This document shows positions 15,647 through 21,527 of a DNA stretch of 31,105 nt, in pieces. The notes beneath the pieces were generated by a model. That model did not search any database and had not been told where the DNA came from. It saw nothing but the letters and a program-made list of their open reading frames with translations. The position numbers were made by a program, and so were the translations under genes. The stretch spans positions 1 through 31,105 of the forward strand of contig JBOFWM010000068.1 in assembly GCA_051653625.1 (NCBI GenBank), given 5' to 3'. How positions within the stretch are numbered: position 1 is the stretch's first letter; each line of letters starts with the position of its first letter. Source of the DNA: SFDP01 sp051653625 (GTDB lineage Bacteria; Bacillota; Clostridia; Lachnospirales; Lachnospiraceae).

Positions 15647-17203
15647 GTCATCAGATGTTTCATGATATTCTTTTTCTGTGTTCACATTCCAAATTTTATC
15701 GGTATTTGGATTATTTGTTAAAATAGCATCTACTGTTTCAAAGGATGTGCACATAGAATGATCAATATTATTGTATCTGTGCTGTCCATTTCTTCCTACA
15801 CAGTATAAGTTTTTTATGGTTTTTATATAATCTACTACTTCATCAATATCTTTATAAGTATCGAAATATGCAGGATATGCCTTTTTCACTCGTTCCATAT
15901 GAGAGTCTAAAACAATAGAAGCAGAATCGATTAAATTCATTTTTACCATTTCATCAATTGCAAATATCGTAAATTCTTCTTCGGTCATATTCCATAAAGA
16001 ATCTCCTTCGTTACAAAAATATTCCAATCCAATCCATACGGTATGTTCTAAATCTTTAATCATATATGGAGACCAGTTGTTATAAATTTGAAAACGACCA
16101 AGTGTTACAGATTGATCATGTACATATACCCAGCAATCAGGAACAATATTTCCAACTGTTTTCATTTTTGTTTTATTAACTAAATTTAACTTTGGTACTA
16201 AAACACCAAGTGTCATATAATCTCTATAAGGAAGACCAGAAGCAATATCAGTAATCTGCTTAGGAACATCGTTAATACCTAAAACAAGATCTTTTAAAGG
16301 CATAGATGAAATAACAACATCCCCTTCTTCTATATATTGTTTCCCATCCTTTTCATAAGTAAGAGAAGTAATTTTATTACTTTCATTTTTATGAACATGA
16401 ATTACTTTGCTTTCCATTATAATTGTGCCGCCCATTTTTTCAAAATCAGAAGCAGCAACTTCCCAAAGATGTCCTGGACCAAGTTTCGGATATTTAAATT
16501 CTTCGATTAAAGAGGTTTCTACTTTTCTATTTTTATTATTAGGTAGTAATTTAGAAAATACATTTTTAATAATTGCTACAATAGAGAGACCTTTTACACG
16601 TTGTGCACCCCATTCAGGTGAAATATCACTAGGATGACGTCCCCAAAGTGTTTCTGTATAGTTTTCAAAAAACATAGAATAGAGTTTTTTACCAAAACGA
16701 TTGATATAAAAATCTTCTAGAGAATTTTCTTTGCGCTTAAATAGAGCTGATTTTACATAACTAAATCCTGCAACGATTGTTGTAAAAATCCCCATATTTT
16801 TAAATGTTTCAAATTTAAATGTTATTGGATAGTCAAAGAATTTACAATTAAAAAAGATACGTGATACACGCGTACGTGTTAACATAACGCGATCTTGTAT
16901 TTCTGGATTTGGTCCTCCTTTTACTAAAGGTATCGTACGATTTAATAAAATATCATCAGAACTAGGTTCACCTTGCATTGGAAGAATTTCATTCCACCAA
17001 TCGTTTACTTTTTGTATTTTACTAAAAAATCTATGGCCGCCCATATCCATACGATTGCCATTATGATTTACGGTTCGAGAAATACCTCCTATTTTGTTGC
17101 TTTCTTCATAAACAATTACTTGTATAGTTTTATCATGCTTTAATAGTTCATAAGCAGCTGTAATTCCTGCAGGCCCAGCACCAATAATGAGCACTTTTTT
17201 CAT
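15626..17203 (-). CDS. FAD-dependent oxidoreductase, UDP-galactopyranose-mutase/amine-oxidase-like
   Basis: 525 residues. The Rossmann FAD site is at the start (MKKVLIIGAGPAGI; GxGxxG at 7-12), then an acidic residue ending strand 2 (VYEES) and an IGGISRT and GGHRFFSK pair that contacts the flavin. This 'GGHRFF' group of about 500 residues occurs in polysaccharide gene clusters and resembles UDP-galactopyranose mutase and protoporphyrinogen oxidase in fold. Near the C-terminus VGRNGQHRYNNIDHS is the second flavin-binding motif. Reaction and substrate are not certain; a nucleotide- or lipid-linked sugar is my guess from the family. The longest frame would start at 17308, but AAAGGA eight bases before the ATG at 17203 and the Rossmann motif fix the start. 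A promoter lies at 17240-17268. Confidence 0.85.
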   Translation of the reverse strand: MKKVLIIGAGPAGITAAYELLKHDKTIQVIVYEESNKIGGISRTVNHNGNRMDMGGHRFFSKIQKVNDWWNEILPMQGEPSSDDILLNRTIPLVKGGPNPEIQDRVMLTRTRVSRIFFNCKFFDYPITFKFETFKNMGIFTTIVAGFSYVKSALFKRKENSLEDFYINRFGKKLYSMFFENYTETLWGRHPSDISPEWGAQRVKGLSIVAIIKNVFSKLLPNNKNRKVETSLIEEFKYPKLGPGHLWEVAASDFEKMGGTIIMESKVIHVHKNESNKITSLTYEKDGKQYIEEGDVVISSMPLKDLVLGINDVPKQITDIASGLPYRDYMTLGVLVPKLNLVNKTKMKTVGNIVPDCWVYVHDQSVTLGRFQIYNNWSPYMIKDLEHTVWIGLEYFCNEGDSLWNMTEEEFTIFAIDEMVKMNLIDSASIVLDSHMERVKKAYPAYFDTYKDIDEVVDYIKTIKNLYCVGRNGQHRYNNIDHSMCTSFETVDAILTNNPNTDKIWNVNTEKEYHETSDDKKNEME

Positions 17204-17239
17204 AAGTATAATCCTTTCATGTTGCAATTTCCATGGATA

Positions 17240-17268
17240 ATAGTACCATATTTTAAGATTTGTGACAA
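17240..17268 (-). promoter_or_regulatory. Sigma-A-type promoter for the flavoprotein gene
   Basis: Minus strand TTGTCA (17268-17263), 17-base spacer, TACTAT (17245-17240). It overlaps the end of the upstream XRE gene, so the flavoprotein gene can be transcribed independently of it. Confidence 0.68.
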
Positions 17269-18005
17269 ATGGAATTGTTATCTCTATGTACACCAAGCAA
17301 ATAACCAAATATGAGCCAGTCGTGAATCGAATCTAAAACGATAGATTGCGCAATGCCATTAATGGCTTCTAAAACAATTTTTTTACCAGGCAAATATCTT
17401 CTGATATACAGTTTGCTATTATGAATAAAAATTGCTACTTCTCCATAGGCAGGAGTTCTATCATTTCCAATCAGTAAAATGTCATTGTGAAAGAAGAGTG
17501 GATGATAGATGCTTCCAGTGATGCGAAGAGCACCGGATAAGGCATCTTTAAATTGTTCACGATACATTGAAACATCAAACAAATCAACACATGAAAATGG
17601 CATAGATTTTTTATCCTCTTTTGAAAGTGATTGAATGTAAAGAGGGATTAAATCTCTTGTTGGTTTTGGTGTACAATGATTTGAAGAAATATATAATTTT
17701 TCCAAGTAGGTTAAAGCATTTCTTGAATAAGAAGAAAGAAAGCTTAAATCGGAATAATTTATGGAAGAAATCCCCAAAAGATAATCGATGCTACACTCTA
17801 AAGCAATAGAAATACGATATATTGTATTCATAGAGGGATTCTCAATTTTTTTGCTCGTTATTTTTTTTAGAGTTTCGTAAGGTATATTAGACTCATCCGA
17901 AAGATATTTTAGTGTCCATTTTCTTTTTTCAAGAAGAAAATAAATACGCTCTACTAAAATGTCAATCGGCAGTATTTCGTTTTCCTTTTGGAAGTCGCTA
18001 TTCAT
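17253..18005 (-). CDS. XRE-family regulator with S24/LexA-like C-terminal domain
   Basis: 250 residues. An N-terminal XRE helix-turn-helix covers about 16-77 (ILVERIYFLLEKRKWT, then LSDESNIPYETLKKI as the HTH, ending IDYLLG). The C-terminal part (about 160-240) looks like the peptidase S24 fold of LexA and CI: GSIYHPLFFHNDILLI at the Ser-nucleophile position (Ser165), followed by AYGEVAIF and KLYIRRYL. The catalytic Lys expected in the latter reads Arg202, so self-cleavage is doubtful and the domain may only mediate dimerisation or ligand sensing. The longest frame starts at 18089, but GGGAGG seven bases before the ATG at 18005 sets the start. A perfect GTGCCAT palindrome lies within its own promoter, pointing to self-repression. 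It is divergent from the Spo0A-like gene. Confidence 0.85.
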   Translation of the reverse strand: MNSDFQKENEILPIDILVERIYFLLEKRKWTLKYLSDESNIPYETLKKITSKKIENPSMNTIYRISIALECSIDYLLGISSINYSDLSFLSSYSRNALTYLEKLYISSNHCTPKPTRDLIPLYIQSLSKEDKKSMPFSCVDLFDVSMYREQFKDALSGALRITGSIYHPLFFHNDILLIGNDRTPAYGEVAIFIHNSKLYIRRYLPGKKIVLEAINGIAQSIVLDSIHDWLIFGYLLGVHRDNNSICHKS

Positions 18006-18032
18006 AGTGATGCCTCCCTTTCTCATAATAGG

Positions 18033-18062
18033 ATGATATGGTGCCATAAATGGCACTTGCAA
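18033..18062 (-). promoter_or_regulatory. Promoter of the XRE/S24-like gene
   Basis: Minus strand TTGCAA (18062-18057), an 18-base spacer, TATCAT (18038-18033). The spacer is filled by the GTGCCAT palindrome. Confidence 0.6.
18041..18056. promoter_or_regulatory. Palindromic operator GTGCCAT-AA-ATGGCAC
   Basis: Perfect seven-base arms around two A's. It occupies the promoter spacer of the XRE/S24-like gene, the usual place for a self-repressing XRE protein to bind. Confidence 0.72.
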
Positions 18063-18081
18063 TTTGAAAAAAAATAAAAAA

Positions 18082-18089
18082 GGTGCCAT
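18082..18089 (+). repeat. Second GGTGCCAT half-site
   Basis: GGTGCCAT recurs in the same orientation 42 bp (four helical turns) from the copy at 18040. Its other half is not conserved. It lies between the repressor promoter and the start of the Spo0A-like gene, so it could be a secondary operator or a site for looping. Confidence 0.5.
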
Positions 18090-18164
18090 TTAAGTTATTA
18101 TGTTTTTAAAAAAATATGCGACAATATAGTGAACAAATTGTAAGGACAATCAGGGGGAAAATAT

Positions 18165-18665
18165 ATGAGAACCATAACAATAGAGATAAGTGACTGGAAT
18201 GAGAAAAAATTGAGTGATTTACTAATTTACTTAAAAGAATCAGGGATTCAAAATATATCCTTATCTTGTGGAAAATTAGAGGATACAGAAAATACAAAAG
18301 AAGAAATCAATATTTCAAATGTATTATCTAATGTAGGTGTTCCAGTACATCTTTTAGGTTATCAATATATTAAAACAGCTATAAAATATAGCTTGATAGA
18401 TTATCGTATTTTAGAAAGTGTTACAAAACAACTTTACCCTACTATTGCGATAGAGCATAGAACATCAGCAAGTAAAGTGGAGCATGCAATTCGTCATGCA
18501 GTATTTGTGGCATATAACAGAAGAAATACGGATGTATGGGCAGAAATATTTGGGTGTGGACAATATGGTTTGAAAGGAAAACCAACAAATTCCACATTTA
18601 TTGCAAGTCTTACAGATTACATATCATTACATGAATCTGCATCAATAGATAAAATACCATCTTAA
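18165..18665 (+). CDS. Orphan Spo0A C-terminal DNA-binding domain protein (no receiver)
   Basis: 166 residues. Residues about 49-158 match the Spo0A effector domain along its length: ISNVLSNVGVPVHLLGYQYIK, then the KQLYP stretch, the recognition helix SASKVEHAIRHA (101-112), and KGKPTNSTFIA (137-147). In Spo0A this domain binds 0A boxes and contacts RNA polymerase. The phospho-acceptor receiver domain is missing; instead there are about 48 residues that look like strand-helix-strand with no Asp pocket. At the recognition helix the Arg of Spo0A's ERAIRH reads His (EHAIRH), so specificity may differ. It could act as a constitutive competitor or partner of Spo0A; this is inference. AGGGGG precedes the ATG by seven bases. 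A TATAGT -10 candidate lies at 18125-18130, with a poor -35. Control by the divergent XRE protein is likely from the operator layout. Confidence 0.88.
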   Translation: MRTITIEISDWNEKKLSDLLIYLKESGIQNISLSCGKLEDTENTKEEINISNVLSNVGVPVHLLGYQYIKTAIKYSLIDYRILESVTKQLYPTIAIEHRTSASKVEHAIRHAVFVAYNRRNTDVWAEIFGCGQYGLKGKPTNSTFIASLTDYISLHESASIDKIPS

Positions 18666-18744
18666 ATAAAAGAAAACATAATAAAAATAGTAAAAAATTA
18701 ATTACATTATATCGTAATTTCTATAAAAAGAAAAGAAAAACAAA

Positions 18745-18773
18745 TAGACAATCCATTTTTTGTGTGTTAAGAT
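18745..18773 (+). promoter_or_regulatory. Promoter of the PfoR-like gene
   Basis: TAGACA at 18745-18750, 17-base spacer, TAAGAT at 18768-18773. Each hexamer has one or two departures from the sigma-A consensus. Confidence 0.55.
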
Positions 18774-18805
18774 AGCTGACAAGACAGACAATGGAGGGAC
18801 ATGTT

Positions 18806-19873
18806 TTGAGTAAAGTAAAGAAAGTGTTATATTATATTTTTATTGACGGATTATCAGGAATGGCAATTGGACTTTTTGGTACGTTATTAATTGGGACAAT
18901 CATACAACAAATAGGTGGGGTTGTGCCTGGAACAATGGGAGAACTCATTGTGCTCATTGGGAAAATAGGGACCATACTTACTGGAGTTGGAATTGGAATG
19001 GGTGTTGCAATTAAATTAAAAGCTTCACAACTTGTTTGTGTTTGTGCATGCGTATCTGGATTTATAGGTGCATTTGCAAGCAAAATATTGGGAGGAAGTA
19101 TGGTGGTTGATGGAACGATTGCATTATCTGGACCAGGAGAACCACTTGGTGCATTTCTTGCAACTATTCTTTGTATATATGTAGGCAGTAAAATTTCTGG
19201 TAAGACAAAGATTGATATTCTACTTACGCCTTTTGCATGTATTTTTTCTGGCGCTATGGTTGGATTACTTGTTGGACCACCAATTAGTCGTTTTTTGATT
19301 GCGTTTGGAGAAGTAATCAATTGGGGTACTATGCAAGCTCCATTTTTGATGGGTGTTATTGTTTCCGTATTAATGGGAATGGCATTAACCTTACCAATTA
19401 GTTCGGCAGCACTATCTGTAATTTTAGGGTTAAGTGGACTTGCAGCAGGTGCTGCTACAGTAGGATGTTGTGCAAACATGGTTGGATTTGCAGTTGCATC
19501 GTTCAGGGAAAATAAAATAAATGGGCTATTCGCACAGGGAATAGGAACTAGTATGTTGCAAGTGAGTAATATTGTGAAAAAGCCAGTGATATGGGTACCA
19601 GCAATTCTTACAAGTGCTATTTTAGGACCACTATCTACAATGGTCTTTAAGATGACAAATAATGCAACTGGAGCAGGGATGGGAACTTGTGGACTTGTTG
19701 GACCAATTAATACAGTAACTGTTATGGTAGAAGAAGGTGGAAGTATGAGTAGTATCCTATTAAAAATAGTAGTACTGTATATCATTTTACCAGCACTACT
19801 ATCTTTTGTAATAAGTGAATTTATGAGAAAAAAACAATGGATCAAAGAAGGGGATATGAAGCTTGATATTTAA
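18806..19873 (+). CDS. PfoR-like PTS EIIC-type membrane protein (PTS_EIIC_2 family)
   Basis: 355 residues, about ten membrane helices, Gly/Ala-rich. The order of segments (GLFGTLLIGTI near the start; GIGMGVAIKLK; GPGEPLGAF about 110-118; TPFACIFSGAMVG; LPISSAALSVILGLSGLAAGAATVGCC about 195-225; GTCGLVGPI near 295) matches the PTS_EIIC_2 group that includes PfoR, described as affecting perfringolysin expression in C. perfringens. These lack EIIA/EIIB partners; none is present here. Transport substrate is unknown. An in-frame ATG at 18791 overlaps its own GGAGGG, so the TTG at 18806, eight bases after GGAGG, is the better start. Its stop overlaps that of the convergent DUF975 gene. A 337-residue open frame on the opposite strand is a shadow. 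Confidence 0.82.
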   Translation: MSKVKKVLYYIFIDGLSGMAIGLFGTLLIGTIIQQIGGVVPGTMGELIVLIGKIGTILTGVGIGMGVAIKLKASQLVCVCACVSGFIGAFASKILGGSMVVDGTIALSGPGEPLGAFLATILCIYVGSKISGKTKIDILLTPFACIFSGAMVGLLVGPPISRFLIAFGEVINWGTMQAPFLMGVIVSVLMGMALTLPISSAALSVILGLSGLAAGAATVGCCANMVGFAVASFRENKINGLFAQGIGTSMLQVSNIVKKPVIWVPAILTSAILGPLSTMVFKMTNNATGAGMGTCGLVGPINTVTVMVEEGGSMSSILLKIVVLYIILPALLSFVISEFMRKKQWIKEGDMKLDI

Positions 19874-20562
19874 AGTTTATGTTGCGTTCGTATCAAATTC
19901 AAATAGAAGTAAGTTAATGTCATATCTTTATAAGGGACAACAAGAACAAGTCCTAGTGAAAAAGATAAGATACCTATTATATATAAGGGAATAAAAGAAC
20001 CATAAATATATAATAGTTTTAATTTATTATGATACATTAACTCTAAACTTTTCAGTAATACATTTTTGGGGCTCATTTCTGGAAAATCAACTAATAAAAA
20101 CAAGGATTGCGAAAAGGATAGTTGAATCCATATAAATCCAATGATACCAGCAAGAAAAAATATCCAAAACAAAAAGGTATCATAGAAAAATAAGGACGGT
20201 AGTAAACAGAGTAAAGAGCTTGATGTTATGATAAAGTGTACACAAATTACTCGATCTGGTGTATTTTTAAATCCATAAAAAATCATTTTAAGAGTAGATT
20301 CAGTCTGACCTATGAAACTAAGGTAAAGGATTCGTTTTCCTAATGTAAAAATAGCAACAATAAAAGAGCATAAAAAAATAATTCCAAAGCCAAGAAAGCG
20401 GCCGCCAATAGAATTATAATTTAAAGGTGGTGACATTATAGAAGTCAAAATAAGTATAGATAGTTCTATAATTAAATAAGAATAAAGAGCCAATCGTAAG
20501 TTTAGTAATAATTTCTCTCGCGATAAGGCTTTTATTTTTGTAGAAAAATTAGTCATATTCAT
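19870..20562 (-). CDS. DUF975-family integral membrane protein
   Basis: About 230 residues with five to six membrane helices. LVDFPEMSPKNVLLKSLELMYHNK (about 162-185, the amphipathic segment before the last helices) and a C-terminal VPYKDMTLTYFYLNLI match the DUF975/YciC pattern, where an Asp-x-Pro near a Ser-x-x-x-Met precedes the final helices and Pro-Tyr-x-x-x-Thr closes the protein. Function of the family is unknown. GAAAGGA nine bases before the ATG at 20562 overlaps the stop region of the preceding gene, so the two are translated from one transcript. The stop codon overlaps that of the convergent PfoR-like gene, with no hairpin between them. Confidence 0.75.
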   Translation of the reverse strand: MNMTNFSTKIKALSREKLLLNLRLALYSYLIIELSILILTSIMSPPLNYNSIGGRFLGFGIIFLCSFIVAIFTLGKRILYLSFIGQTESTLKMIFYGFKNTPDRVICVHFIITSSSLLCLLPSLFFYDTFLFWIFFLAGIIGFIWIQLSFSQSLFLLVDFPEMSPKNVLLKSLELMYHNKLKLLYIYGSFIPLYIIGILSFSLGLVLVVPYKDMTLTYFYLNLIRTQHKL

Positions 20563-20576
20563 AAAGAAATATCCTT

Positions 20577-21014
20577 TCAAAGTGTTGTATCTACAGTATT
20601 ACCTTGTAACATTGCGTTTTCTTGTGCTTTTAATTGTTTTTGATATGGTTGCTCTTCGTTAGAATATTTAATCTGGGTCGAAGTAACACCACCAGCAACG
20701 TAAGAATCACCGCATTCAGGACATATTGCTGTTTTTATAGTTACATTTGCATAAATAACACGGCCATTATTTTCACTCGCTTTTTTATATGCATTTGAAA
20801 CATGTTCTTGTTCATGAGCTCTTACTGCTGTGCTAGCAGATTGAGGCGATAATTTTGTTGGTGACTTAAAAGAAACATTTTCGTCAGAACCATCTTGATA
20901 TTTTCGATTACTACAAGTTTTACAATCTTCATTTTCTTGAGAGTTCGATGGAGTTTCATAGAAAGTAGTATTGTCCATATAAGGATTTAAAGACAAATTC
21001 ATGCTAATATTCAT
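20577..21014 (-). CDS. SprA-related putative zinc metalloprotease
   Basis: 145 residues, no signal peptide or membrane segment. C31xxC34 with a following RKYQDGSDE, then VSFKSPTKLSP, a zinc-protease-like HEQEH (His67, Glu68, His71 within RAHEQEHV) and CPECGDSYVAGG (Cys98, Cys101) define this family, which is common in clostridia and annotated as SprA-related or as putative metalloprotease. Two CxxC pairs probably hold a structural zinc, the HExxH a catalytic one. The substrate is unknown. AGGAG precedes the ATG by six bases. It is the middle gene of a three-gene minus-strand operon: 18 bases after the DUF4190-like gene and 14 bases before the DUF975 gene. Confidence 0.8.
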   Translation of the reverse strand: MNISMNLSLNPYMDNTTFYETPSNSQENEDCKTCSNRKYQDGSDENVSFKSPTKLSPQSASTAVRAHEQEHVSNAYKKASENNGRVIYANVTIKTAICPECGDSYVAGGVTSTQIKYSNEEQPYQKQLKAQENAMLQGNTVDTTL

Positions 21015-21032
21015 AAAGCTCTCCTTATTTTA

Positions 21033-21383
21033 TTATTGTGTCTTCAAAAGTTGAAGCATTTCATCGAAAGTTTGTCCATATAGTTGTTGTGAATACGTAT
21101 TTAAGAGATCATGATATTCTGGAATAGCAAAAATCATATAGATTGCTACAATTAGAAAAAGGATATTTAATATAATTGCAAGAATTCCAGTATAAAAACC
21201 AGATTTTGCACGTCTTAAAAAAGTTGTATCACGACCTTTTGATAAAATTGCACATAAAATTGCTAAGCTGCCAAAGATAAAGGGAAAGATTACAGCAACA
21301 GTAACAGTGCTAGCAATTGCAAGAATTCCCAAAATATAGGAAGCTTGTGATAATTGTTTTTGTTTGAGTTCGATGGATGTCAT
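21033..21383 (-). CDS. Small DUF4190-like membrane protein
   Basis: 116 residues with two long hydrophobic stretches, ILGILAIASTVTVAVIFPFI and a second built around GILAIILNILFLIVAI, separated by a basic loop. The Ala-x-x-Ile-Leu-Gly-Ile-Leu-Ala-Ile opening and internal Gly-Ile-Leu-Ala-Ile repeat match the DUF4190 pattern. Function unknown. The longest frame starts at 21428, but GAGG five bases before the ATG at 21383 decides the start. First gene of the operon with the SprA-like and DUF975 genes. Confidence 0.68.
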   Translation of the reverse strand: MTSIELKQKQLSQASYILGILAIASTVTVAVIFPFIFGSLAILCAILSKGRDTTFLRRAKSGFYTGILAIILNILFLIVAIYMIFAIPEYHDLLNTYSQQLYGQTFDEMLQLLKTQ

Positions 21384-21407
21384 AATTACCTCGCAAAATT
21401 TTCTTTT

Positions 21408-21436
21408 AGTATAACAAATACCATTCATTAATACAA
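21408..21436 (-). promoter_or_regulatory. Promoter of the DUF4190-SprA-DUF975 operon
   Basis: Minus strand TTGTAT (21436-21431), 17-base spacer, TATACT (21413-21408). Confidence 0.6.
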
Positions 21437-21443
21437 ATAAAGA

Positions 21444-21472
21444 TTGTAATTCTTTTTAATTATGAGTAAAAT
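21444..21472 (+). promoter_or_regulatory. Promoter candidate for tex
   Basis: TTGTAA at 21444-21449, 17-base spacer, TAAAAT at 21467-21472. It is back to back with the divergent operon promoter; their -35 boxes are eight bases apart. Confidence 0.5.
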
Positions 21473-21527
21473 ATAGAATGATTGATTGAAAAAGAATCAT
21501 AGATTAGGAAAGAAGGTTAATGTTACA

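Noticed and set aside
17621..17809. Plus-strand 62-residue frame opposite the XRE gene
   Set aside because: No ribosome binding site, and the opposite strand encodes a clear helix-turn-helix protein.
18690..18725. Weak AATTAC/GTAATT hairpin after the Spo0A-like gene as a terminator
   Set aside because: Six A-T-rich pairs with an eight-base loop and no T run; too weak to call.
18832..19845. A 337-residue open frame on the minus strand
   Set aside because: It is fully antisense to the PfoR-like gene, whose protein matches a known membrane family, has a promoter and a ribosome binding site. The antisense frame has low-complexity Pro/Ile/Thr-rich sequence and arises from codon usage.
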